Below are positions 1 to 7,254 of a DNA stretch of 50,307 bases, piece after piece. Each line of letters starts with the position of its first letter. The stretch's first letter is position 1. The notes under the pieces are model-generated. The model had not been told where the DNA came from, searched no databases, and saw only the letters and a program-made list of their open reading frames with translations. The DNA is from Chitinophagales bacterium (lineage in GTDB: Bacteria > Bacteroidota > Bacteroidia > Chitinophagales > Saprospiraceae). The DNA lies in contig JAKSDI010000229.1 of the NCBI GenBank assembly GCA_022360175.1, positions 1 through 50,307 of the forward strand, written 5' to 3'. The translations under genes were made by a program, and so were the position numbers.

Positions 1-585
1 AGGGAACCGATAGAGCGCCTGCTCGATATACAGTTGAGCTATTTCAGAAGCTTAATACTTTCAATGGCTTTGAAACACCAGCCAGACTTGATATTAAACT
101 ATATAACTGTTATTTTTGATTTAAAAGATAAGGAGCAATTGCGTAGTGCAGTTGTTTATTTCCTGGCAGTTATTGAAAGATCCCCTCGAGAATTTATGGA
201 AGAATTAAAAAATATAGAATTTACTACTAAAGCTGAGACTATGAGTACGTTAGAAATGCTATTGGAACAAGGTAGACAGGAAGGCTTAGAAATAGGGATA
301 CAAAAAGGGATCAAAGAAGGTATTGAAAAAGGAACTGAAAGAGGAGAAATCATTGCTAACGTATTAATGCTTTTACGGATTTCTTTAAGGTTTTCCAATC
401 TTACTCCACTAGAATTATCCGATCTCACTAAGCTTTCCTTTGATGATGTTCAAGGCTTTACAGAAGCAAAGAGAATAAAAAATAAAGCGGTGATTGAAGA
501 GGTGATCAAGACACAGCTCTTAAGAGGTATAAAAATCAAAAATGAAGAATGGGCAGAATTTACTGAGCTGCTTGAGCAAATTTAA
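1..585 (+). CDS. Rpn family recombination-promoting nuclease/putative transposase, C-terminal part (cut by window start)
   Basis: The reading frame is open from base 1, so the gene begins upstream and only about 194 C-terminal residues are visible. The visible part lacks the PD-(D/E)XK nuclease core, which the full-length homologue at 21760-22866 carries. It holds a helical middle segment, a run of Gly-Ile/Lys-Glu-Gly repeats (roughly residues 95-118) and a C-terminal helical tail. For about the first 310 bases it is nearly identical to the inverted copy (base x pairs with 22372 minus x), with roughly seven differences counted by eye; after the Gly/Lys/Glu repeat the tails diverge strongly. 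Rpn proteins (Transposase_31/YhgA-like) are DNA endonucleases that raise recombination and have been linked to phage defence. The family call rests on the full-length copy. The gene is convergent with nadD, with one base between the stops. Confidence 0.8.
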   Translation, partial: REPIERLLDIQLSYFRSLILSMALKHQPDLILNYITVIFDLKDKEQLRSAVVYFLAVIERSPREFMEELKNIEFTTKAETMSTLEMLLEQGRQEGLEIGIQKGIKEGIEKGTERGEIIANVLMLLRISLRFSNLTPLELSDLTKLSFDDVQGFTEAKRIKNKAVIEEVIKTQLLRGIKIKNEEWAEFTELLEQI

Positions 586-586
586 T

Positions 587-1177
587 TTATCGATACAATG
601 AACTAGTTACCAGGTATTCAAGTACTCGATCTGGCACCAAATATTCAACTGATTGTCCTTTTTTAATGCAGGCGCGAATATAACTAGATGAAATTTGCAT
701 AAGCGGGGCGTCGAATAAGTGTACATTTTCATGCACTTGGAGTTCTCCTAAATCATAGGATGGCCGTTTATACACGTAGACTTCGTAGTCTCTTAATATC
801 ACATCATAATTTTTCCATTTGGGTAAGCTTCCTAAATTATCGCCCCCCATTATAAGTACAAAAGTCTTATTGGGATGTTTTTCCTTTAAATAGGTCAGCG
901 TATCAATAGTATAGGAAGGCTTGGGCAAACCAAATTCTATATCAGATGCTTTTAGCAAAAGATTATCGCCTATTGCAAGACGTACCAAATGAAGGCGATC
1001 CCGATCCCGGGCGAGGCTTTTTTTTTCCTTAAGAGGATTATGAGGCGAAACCACCATCCATACCTTATCTAAGTCTGTGTGTATAGCCATGTAATTGGCA
1101 ATAATCATATGACCAATATGTACGGGGTTGAATGATCCAAAAAAGAGGCCAATTTTTTCTTGTTTCCTTTGGGACAT
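587..1177 (-). CDS. nadD: Nicotinate-nucleotide adenylyltransferase
   Basis: NadD transfers AMP from ATP to nicotinate mononucleotide, giving deamido-NAD in the cytoplasmic NAD biosynthesis pathway. The protein has 196 residues, normal for the family. The nucleotidyltransferase signature GSFNPVHIGH lies near residues 14-23 and supplies the HxGH catalytic motif. The conserved ISSSYIR segment (the family's ISST-x-IR) lies near residue 162 and contacts ATP phosphates. The start codon sits only 2 bases after the stop of the upstream lipoprotein gene, so the two are probably co-transcribed. In many Bacteroidota nadD follows gmk; here a lipoprotein gene takes that place. The identification is secure. 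Confidence 0.95.
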   Translation of the reverse strand: MSQRKQEKIGLFFGSFNPVHIGHMIIANYMAIHTDLDKVWMVVSPHNPLKEKKSLARDRDRLHLVRLAIGDNLLLKASDIEFGLPKPSYTIDTLTYLKEKHPNKTFVLIMGGDNLGSLPKWKNYDVILRDYEVYVYKRPSYDLGELQVHENVHLFDAPLMQISSSYIRACIKKGQSVEYLVPDRVLEYLVTSSLYR

Positions 1178-1179
1178 TA

Positions 1180-1638
1180 TTATTCTGCTATCTGTTCCTC
1201 CATAATTTCTTCCAGTAAACTATCTGGCAAAGCCTCTATGATATCATTTTCAATAATGATTTCTTCTTCTGGAGCATCTACCAGCCATTGTCCATTTTGT
1301 TGAATCAGTCGATATGCAGCAGTGTACTTTTCGTATTGATCTTCTAATACACATTCACAAACTAGAATTTCTCCCTCTTTTTGACAATTAATAGAAATGA
1401 ACTGAGTATTCATTAATGTAGAATCAGGTTGCTCATCTTCAATAATAGAAGCCAGTTCTGATAGCCATTCTTTCCCTGCTGCAGTACTCAATTTTTTTGC
1501 CTCTTCAAATTGATTATTATCAATATGTTTTTGATACTGCATCAAAACATCTTCTGGTGTTTCAGCCTGTTGCGCCCCTTGTTGGCAAGCAAAAATGCAC
1601 AGTAAAAGTATCGTGTTTATAAAAAGTAGTAATCTCAT
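1180..1638 (-). CDS. Small lipoprotein of unknown function (DUF4878-like)
   Basis: This is a 152-residue protein with a hydrophobic N-terminus ending in a lipobox (IFAC, Cys18), so it should be lipid-anchored in the envelope. The mature part is acidic. It begins with a segment of the kind seen in DUF4878/NTF2-like lipoproteins (ETPEDVLMQYQKHIDNNQF), followed by alternating strand-like segments that include VDAPEEE near the end. That fold assignment is an impression, not a proven match. No catalytic motif is visible. The gene lies 2 bases upstream of nadD and downstream of dnaN, beyond a terminator-like hairpin at 1673-1704, so it probably has its own promoter and forms an operon with nadD. 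Confidence 0.7.
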   Translation of the reverse strand: MRLLLFINTILLLCIFACQQGAQQAETPEDVLMQYQKHIDNNQFEEAKKLSTAAGKEWLSELASIIEDEQPDSTLMNTQFISINCQKEGEILVCECVLEDQYEKYTAAYRLIQQNGQWLVDAPEEEIIIENDIIEALPDSLLEEIMEEQIAE

Positions 1639-1672
1639 CTCAGCTATATATTAAGCCGGTAAAATAAAATCA

Positions 1673-1704
1673 TCCCGAACATTGGCTTCTGCCAAAATTC
1701 GGGA
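1673..1704 (-). terminator. Rho-independent terminator downstream of dnaN
   Basis: A near-perfect hairpin combines the outer arms TCCCGAA/TTCGGGA and the inner arms TTGGC/GCCAA around a 4-base loop. Read on the minus strand it is followed by a T-rich stretch (TGATTTTATTTT). It lies 36 bases beyond the dnaN stop and before the lipoprotein gene, where a dnaN terminator would be expected. Confidence 0.65.
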
Positions 1705-1739
1705 CGGATATGTTTATATATCAAGTAGTATCAGAAGCA

Positions 1740-2855
1740 CTAATTGCTCAACATCACTGGCATTACCAGCATAAGAATCTCTTCTCCTTCCGTTTCTTCA
1801 GCTGGAAGTAAGATACCTGCACGATTAGGGGTTGATAGTTCAATCTTGACTTCTTCAGATTCTAATACTCCAAGCATTTCTACCAGGAATTTAGCATTGA
1901 AACCAATTGTTACAGGATTTCCCTCGTAGCTACAAGTTAATTGTTCTGTCGCTTCATTGGAAAAATCTAAATCCTGAGCAGAGATTGTAAGGCTACCATC
2001 ATTGATGTTAAGAATAACCTGATTGGTAGTTTTGTTTGCATAAATTGCGATACGCTTCAAAGAACTCTGAAAATCTGCCCGCGAAATAGACAAAACATTA
2101 GGATTATCTACCGGAATTACTGCATTATAATCAGGATAACGAGCATCAATTAAGCGACAAACCAACTGTGTATCTCCAAAGGAGAAAAAAGCATTTCCTG
2201 TATTAAAGGAAAGCGTTACCTCTCCAACATCTGATAGAGCAGATTTTAATAAATTAAGTGCTTTCTTAGGCACGATGAATGAAGTAGAAACTTCACTGTT
2301 AACCTCATGGAAAGTATACTTAACCAGTTTATGGGCATCTGTAGCGACTAGTATCAGCTTACTAAAATCCACTTGAAAGTATATGCCCGTCATTGCAGGG
2401 CGTAATTCGTCATGACTAGCAGCAAACAATGTTTTACTAATACCTTGTGTAAGTGCATCTGCTGAGATAGTAAGCGTATCAACAGATTCTGGCTCTGGAA
2501 TTTTAGGGAAATCAGCACCATTTTCTCCTGCCAACTTATATTTACCATAAGCTGAAGTAATTTCAATGCCAAAATTTTCATCATTGACACTAAAAGTAAT
2601 CGGTTGTTGAGGGAGCGCTTTTAATGTCTCCAGTAATATTTTTGCAGGAACAGCTACCGAACCATCTTTATCTGCCATCACCTCTATTTCAGTAGTAATT
2701 GATGTTTCAAGATCAGTAGCAGCAATCTGTAATTTATTATTCGAAATAGTGAATAAGAAATCTTCTAGAATGGGCAACACAGGATTAGAGCCAATAACAC
2801 CAGATGCAATCTGCAGGCGCTTTAATAACTCGGAAGAAGAAACACTAAACTTCAT
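1740..2855 (-). CDS. dnaN: DNA polymerase III beta subunit (sliding clamp)
   Basis: DnaN forms the ring-shaped dimeric clamp that tethers DNA polymerase III and other enzymes to DNA. The start chosen is the ATG at 2855, giving 371 residues beginning MKFSVSSSELLKRL, which matches the normal clamp N-terminus and length. An in-frame extension to 2936 is possible but would add 27 residues unlike any clamp. Recognisable segments include NPVLPILEDF near residue 25, the Pro-Ala-Lys segment near 70, ATDAHKLV near 175 and RYPDYNAVIP near 240. The protein ends in MPVML, the expected clamp C-terminus next to the hydrophobic client pocket. A possible -7 element (TATTTTTG on the minus strand, 2893-2900) lies upstream. 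dnaA is not adjacent. Confidence 0.96.
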   Translation of the reverse strand: MKFSVSSSELLKRLQIASGVIGSNPVLPILEDFLFTISNNKLQIAATDLETSITTEIEVMADKDGSVAVPAKILLETLKALPQQPITFSVNDENFGIEITSAYGKYKLAGENGADFPKIPEPESVDTLTISADALTQGISKTLFAASHDELRPAMTGIYFQVDFSKLILVATDAHKLVKYTFHEVNSEVSTSFIVPKKALNLLKSALSDVGEVTLSFNTGNAFFSFGDTQLVCRLIDARYPDYNAVIPVDNPNVLSISRADFQSSLKRIAIYANKTTNQVILNINDGSLTISAQDLDFSNEATEQLTCSYEGNPVTIGFNAKFLVEMLGVLESEEVKIELSTPNRAGILLPAEETEGEEILMLVMPVMLSN

Positions 2856-2892
2856 ATTATCTGGTTCGATGGTTTTAAGAAACAACAATTCA

Positions 2893-2900
2893 CAAAAATA
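2893..2900 (-). promoter_or_regulatory. Possible Bacteroidota -7 element for dnaN
   Basis: The minus strand reads TATTTTTG, an exact match to TAnnTTTG, 38 bases before the dnaN ATG. No convincing TTG element sits at the usual distance upstream, so this is a weak call. Confidence 0.3.
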
Positions 2901-3002
2901 GCTTTTATTATGGATATTCACAGGAAGAATATTCACAGCATGTTAATAATTAAATAAGTCATACGATATTTGCTTCTTATATTGAAAAATATCCAACTAT
3001 TC

Positions 3003-4277
3003 ATGAAACCAGAGCGAACGACTCCTCCTCGTATTAAAAAAATTGATACTTTAAAATTACCTGACGTAGCAAAGGTCAAGCTCAGCAATGGCATGCCTGT
3101 GTACCTTATAGAAATGGGAACACAAGAAGTAGTCAAGATTGAGCTTGCTTTTTATGCTGGCAGGCCATTTGAAAAACACCCCCTCACTGGTAGAGCTACC
3201 GCTAGTCTTATAAAGGAAGGGAGTAGTAATTTCACTTCTTCAGCTATAGCCGAACAGCTTGACTATTATGGCTGTACGCTTAGTACTCCTACTAATTTAG
3301 ATACATCTAACCTTATTTTTTATAGTTTAAATAAGCACCTCCCCAATGTATTACCAATCCTGGCAGATATACTTCAATTTCCTTCTTTTGCACAAGCGGA
3401 ATTAGAAAATTTTCAAAAAAGAAATATCCAAAGTTTAGCCGAAGACCTTACTAAAAATGAAGTACTTTCCTATCGCGAAATAACAGAACTCATTTTTAGT
3501 CCACAACACCCATATGGCTACAATAGCGATGCAGATATGTATCGTAATATAAACCGATCTAATCTAATCAAACATCATCAGCACTGTTACAATGCCCAAA
3601 ATGGTGCAATCTTCGTAAGTGGTAAAATCACTCCTGATATTCTCAATATGATAGATGATTATTTTAGCAAGGCTATTCCTACTGGAATTCCTGTACAAGG
3701 ATATTTCCCAAAAGTAGTTTCGAACCCTATCAAAAAGCAGATAAAACGTAAAGATTCACTCCAAGCATCCATTCGCATTGGCAGGCGACTGTTCAACAGA
3801 GCACATCCAGACTATCGGGGCATGTATGTGCTTAATAATATTTTAGGAGGATACTTCGGCTCTCGTTTGATGACTAATGTTCGAGAAGACAAGGGATATA
3901 CCTACAATATTTATTCTATGATTGATGCAATGAATGAAGATGGCTATTTTTATATAGGAACAGAAGCAGGAGCTCACTCCACAAACGAAACGCTACAGGA
4001 AATATATAAGGAGATGAGATTACTACAGGATGAATTAGTAGATGATGAAGAGTTGGAAATGGTCCGTAATTATCTATTAGGCAATTTCCTAACCATGCTT
4101 GATGGCCCGTTTAATGTATCGGAAGTAGTGAAAACACTTATTATGGAAAAACTGCCGTTATCCTATTTTGCAAGCCTGGTAGAAACGGTACAACAAATAT
4201 CTGCTAATCAACTACAGATGCTTGCACAAAAATATCTCAACAAAGAGGATATGTATCAGGTTGTAGTAAGCCCTTGA
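3003..4277 (+). CDS. M16 (pitrilysin/insulinase) family protein, non-catalytic subunit type
   Basis: The protein has 424 residues from the ATG at 3003; a TTG at 2970 would add 11 residues but is a poor start. It has the two-domain M16B layout: N-terminal VKLSNGMPVYLIE, then AGRPFEKHPLTGRATASL where active members carry HxxEH. Here only the first His is present, so zinc binding and catalysis are unlikely. The C-terminal half holds NILGGYFGSRLMTN and REDKGYTYNIYS, the substrate-binding Arg/Tyr region typical of the non-catalytic partner of heterodimeric M16B peptidases. There is no signal peptide. Its usual catalytic partner gene is not adjacent: dnaN lies divergently upstream and mreB downstream. 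The family call is firm; the inactive-subunit reading is inferred from the missing motif. Confidence 0.82.
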   Translation: MKPERTTPPRIKKIDTLKLPDVAKVKLSNGMPVYLIEMGTQEVVKIELAFYAGRPFEKHPLTGRATASLIKEGSSNFTSSAIAEQLDYYGCTLSTPTNLDTSNLIFYSLNKHLPNVLPILADILQFPSFAQAELENFQKRNIQSLAEDLTKNEVLSYREITELIFSPQHPYGYNSDADMYRNINRSNLIKHHQHCYNAQNGAIFVSGKITPDILNMIDDYFSKAIPTGIPVQGYFPKVVSNPIKKQIKRKDSLQASIRIGRRLFNRAHPDYRGMYVLNNILGGYFGSRLMTNVREDKGYTYNIYSMIDAMNEDGYFYIGTEAGAHSTNETLQEIYKEMRLLQDELVDDEELEMVRNYLLGNFLTMLDGPFNVSEVVKTLIMEKLPLSYFASLVETVQQISANQLQMLAQKYLNKEDMYQVVVSP

Positions 4278-4768
4278 TCATAATTAAATATAACCTACTC
4301 TAAATCATAGCAATTAAGTTTCATTTTTACACAAAATTTGCGTTGCTTTGCGGCAAGCGCGGATTTTTTGGTATTGAATAGGTGAAACGTTATTAAAATC
4401 AGCAAATTTTACTAATTTCAATGCGAAAATTGGGCATTGATCGTTCTACATGCAAAATTAACGCCAGAAAAGACCAGCGCCTAAGGTACCTGGGCAATAC
4501 ATGGTTTCCATGAATTCACCAGGCACAGCAACAATAGTTCTTCGATTCATTTTGTAATATGAAGTAACAAATATGGTCAAAAACATTGCTTCTTTAAGTA
4601 GTGTTTTGTCTCTATTATTACTAACAAGATTTGTCGAGGAAGAGAAGAAATTAAAAACAAATATCTCTAAGCAATGGTCAAATCATAGCTAATTTGATGT
4701 TTTTCTCTTTATGTTAAAAATAATCATAATGCTATTTTTTGATTCGTACAAAAAGGACAGCTGCCTTA
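4278..4768 (+). other. Intergenic region between the M16 gene and mreB
   Basis: This 491-base gap holds a terminator-like hairpin near its start (4340-4369). The only reading frame of note is a 39-residue one at 4573-4692 with no convincing ribosome binding site, which I do not call. A short palindrome, CATGG...CCATG, lies near 4500-4512. No RNA gene was recognised. A TA followed by a T-run and G (4734-4741) resembles a -7 element, but the spacing is one base too long. Confidence 0.5.
4340..4369 (+). terminator. Possible terminator after the M16 gene
   Basis: The arms GCGTTGC and GCAAGCGC pair with one bulged base around a short loop and are followed within three bases by a run of six T. The hairpin lies about 60 bases after the M16 stop codon. 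Confidence 0.45.
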
Positions 4769-5800
4769 ATGAAATTCTTTAGCTTCTTTACTCAAGAACT
4801 CGCTATAGACCTCGGCACCGCTAATACCCTGATCATTCAGGATGGAGAAATAGTTGTTGACGAGCCATCGATTGTAGCCATTAACCGTCGTACCGGAGAA
4901 ACCATAGCTGTTGGTTCGAAGGCTATGCATATGCATGAAAAAACGCATGAAAACATAAAAACAGTACGCCCTCTCAAAGATGGTGTAATTGCCGATTTTC
5001 AAGCAGCTGAAAGCATGATTGAAGGGATGATTCGTATGATCGGACGTAAGCGTCGTTTCTTTTCTCATCTTAAAATGGTTATTTGTATTCCTTCCGGCAT
5101 CACAGAAGTAGAAAAAAGAGCTGTTTTTGATTCTGCTGATCACGTGGATTCAAAAGAAACATATCTGATTCACGAACCTATGGCTGCTGCATTAGGTATT
5201 GGATTAGATGTAGAAGAGCCTGTAGGGAATATGATTATTGATATAGGAGGAGGTACCACCGAGATCGCTGTCATTGCACTTTCCGGGATTGTTTGTGATC
5301 AGTCTATTCGAACAGCAGGTGATGAATTCACCAGCGACATCATGAGTTACATGAAGCGACAGCATAACATTCTCATTGGTGAGCGTACTGCTGAACAGAT
5401 CAAAATACATGTTGGCTCTGCCTTATTAGAGCTAGAGACTCCTCCTGAAGACTATGCTGTTAATGGGCGTGACCTTATGACAGGTATTCCTAAGCAGATA
5501 AAAATTTCTTACTCAGAAGTAGCTCACTCTTTGGACAAATCAGTTTCCAAAATAGAGGATGCTATCTTAAAGGCACTGGAAACAACTCCACCTGAATTGG
5601 CATCAGATATCTACCAAACAGGTATCTATCTCACTGGTGGAGGGGCATTACTTAGAGGACTTGACATACGTATTGCTGCCAAAACAAAACTAAAAGTACA
5701 TATAGCAGAAGATCCTCTCCGTGCAGTTGTACGCGGTACAGGGATTGCATTAAAAAATACGGATCGTTTCTCGTTCTTGATAGATCGTACCAGTGTTTAG
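4769..5800 (+). CDS. mreB: Rod shape-determining protein MreB (actin-like)
   Basis: MreB polymerises under the inner membrane and guides side-wall peptidoglycan synthesis. The start is the ATG at 4769 (343 residues, MKFFSFFTQELAIDLGTANTLI), the normal MreB N-terminus with its membrane-binding amphipathic stretch; a TTG 30 bases upstream is ignored. The actin-fold motifs are present: DLGTANTLI (phosphate 1, about residues 13-21), IDIGGGTTEIAV (phosphate 2, about 161-172) and TGGGALLRGLD (adenosine site, near 291). It heads an mreB-mreC-mreD-mrdA cluster on the same strand; the gap to mreC is 109 bases. Identification is secure. Confidence 0.97.
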   Translation: MKFFSFFTQELAIDLGTANTLIIQDGEIVVDEPSIVAINRRTGETIAVGSKAMHMHEKTHENIKTVRPLKDGVIADFQAAESMIEGMIRMIGRKRRFFSHLKMVICIPSGITEVEKRAVFDSADHVDSKETYLIHEPMAAALGIGLDVEEPVGNMIIDIGGGTTEIAVIALSGIVCDQSIRTAGDEFTSDIMSYMKRQHNILIGERTAEQIKIHVGSALLELETPPEDYAVNGRDLMTGIPKQIKISYSEVAHSLDKSVSKIEDAILKALETTPPELASDIYQTGIYLTGGGALLRGLDIRIAAKTKLKVHIAEDPLRAVVRGTGIALKNTDRFSFLIDRTSV

Positions 5801-5909
5801 AGGGTAAAAGATGTTGGTTATTAAATCCATCATCTTATAGTTTATGCTAGTTATAATCTGGCAACTGTTACTTCAAAAATTAGTTACCTTCTACCAAAAG
5901 TAATCTACC

Positions 5910-6737
5910 ATGCGAGGCTTGTTTCAGCTATTTGCACGATATGGAAGCTTTTTGCTTTTTGTTTTTCTGGAACTCTTTTCGCTGTTCTTAGTAGTACGAT
6001 ATAATCAAAGCCAGCGAGTTATATTTTTTAATAGTTGGGGATTATTAACGGCTAGTGCAGAGCAACGGATAGATAATATTGGTGATTACATTGGCTTAAA
6101 ACAAGAAGTGCTTGATCTGCAAGCAAAGAACCATAAGCTAATGGAAGAACTCGACAACGCTCGGTATAATAATCGCCTAAACCGGGACTCTGTACAACAA
6201 GACTCATTTCAACAAGTATATACATTTATAGGAGCTAATGTAATTAGTAATTCCGTTGCTGTTGCTAATAATTATCTTCGTTTAGATAAAGGCTCTTCAC
6301 ATGGAATAAAGCCACATATGGGGGTGATTACCGATGATGGCGTAGTAGGAATTGTAAGACATGTGTCTTCTCATTTTTGTAGTGTAATGTCTATTTTACA
6401 CAGTCAAAGCCGAATAAAGGCTTCTATAAAAGGCAGTGGATACTTTGGTACTTTAGTTTGGAAGAATGACAACCCTATATTCATGAGCCTTGAAGCTATT
6501 CCCAAACACGCCAGTATAAAAGAGGGAGATGTGGTAATCACTAGCGGCTATTCTCAACTATTTCCACAAGGTATTCGCATAGGAGAAATTAAACATATTT
6601 CATTAGATCCGGGTGAAAATTTTTACAATATCCAGGTCCAACTAGATGTTGATATGGGTAAACTCCGCTACGTTTCAATAGTTGAAAACCTGATGAAATT
6701 AGAACATGAAGAACTAGACGAAGCAATCAATGAGTAA
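5910..6737 (+). CDS. mreC: Rod shape-determining protein MreC
   Basis: MreC is a bitopic inner membrane protein whose periplasmic part binds and activates PBP2. This protein has 275 residues: an N-terminal membrane segment (about 13-31), a coiled coil (about 60-92) and the beta-domain, with YLRLDKGSSHGIKPHMGVIT and VVGIVRHVSSHFCSVMSI typical of the family. Its 3' end overlaps mreD by 8 bases, implying translational coupling. Context between mreB and mreD supports the call. Confidence 0.93.
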   Translation: MRGLFQLFARYGSFLLFVFLELFSLFLVVRYNQSQRVIFFNSWGLLTASAEQRIDNIGDYIGLKQEVLDLQAKNHKLMEELDNARYNNRLNRDSVQQDSFQQVYTFIGANVISNSVAVANNYLRLDKGSSHGIKPHMGVITDDGVVGIVRHVSSHFCSVMSILHSQSRIKASIKGSGYFGTLVWKNDNPIFMSLEAIPKHASIKEGDVVITSGYSQLFPQGIRIGEIKHISLDPGENFYNIQVQLDVDMGKLRYVSIVENLMKLEHEELDEAINE

Positions 6738-7251
6738 TATAATAGTAATTAACATATTGCGTTTTATTGCCTTTTTCCTGGTCCAACTGCTTATTCTTAA
6801 GCGATTGTCCTATGGATGGGAAGGTTTCATGTATGTCAATGTGTTACTTTATCCTTTATTTATATTGCTTCTTCCTTTCCGGACACCAAAGCCATTGGTA
6901 GTCTTTTTAGGCTTTCTCATTGGTTTTTTTGTCGACTTAGGCTATGGTACGCTTGGAGTTCATTCAGGAGCAATGGTAGCTACTGCCTATTTTCGTTCGT
7001 ATGTAATCAATTGGCTAGAGCCACGAGAGGGATATAATATTGGAAGCAGCCCTAATAAAGAAGATATGGGCGGCGGTTGGTTCATTCGCTATACTGCAAT
7101 ATTGATGTTTACCCATATTTTTATTTACTTTTGTATTGATGCATTTACTCCTGTTTATATTGTAGGTATTGTAGGAAAAACCTTCTGGACATTTCTCTTT
7201 TCTATGCTACTACTATTAGTTGTAGTATATACGTTGAATCCTAAAAAGTAA
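6730..7251 (+). CDS. mreD: Rod shape-determining protein MreD
   Basis: This is a 173-residue integral membrane protein with about five hydrophobic helices; family members are poorly conserved. Helix-forming stretches include FIAFFLVQLLILKRL, VNVLLYPLFILLLPF and the Gly-rich VVFLGFLIGFFVDLGYGTLG (near residue 57), which resembles the conserved MreD segment. It overlaps mreC by 8 bases and ends 3 bases before mrdA, so position supports the call as strongly as sequence does. MreD is thought to modulate the MreC-PBP2 complex in the inner membrane. Confidence 0.88.
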   Translation: MSNIIVINILRFIAFFLVQLLILKRLSYGWEGFMYVNVLLYPLFILLLPFRTPKPLVVFLGFLIGFFVDLGYGTLGVHSGAMVATAYFRSYVINWLEPREGYNIGSSPNKEDMGGGWFIRYTAILMFTHIFIYFCIDAFTPVYIVGIVGKTFWTFLFSMLLLLVVVYTLNPKK

Positions 7252-7254
7252 ATT

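Noticed and set aside
2937-3002. TTG start at 2970 for the M16 gene and upstream starts for dnaN, mreB, gspE, M28, DUF554 and the nucleotidyltransferase
   Set aside because: The extensions add residues not seen in the families, and good ATG codons lie at the expected N-termini.
4573-4692. 39-residue reading frame before mreB
   Set aside because: No clear ribosome binding site or promoter, composition like its surroundings, and no recognisable domain.
4734-4741. Promoter -7 element just before mreB
   Set aside because: The TA and TTTG parts are separated by one base too many for the consensus.
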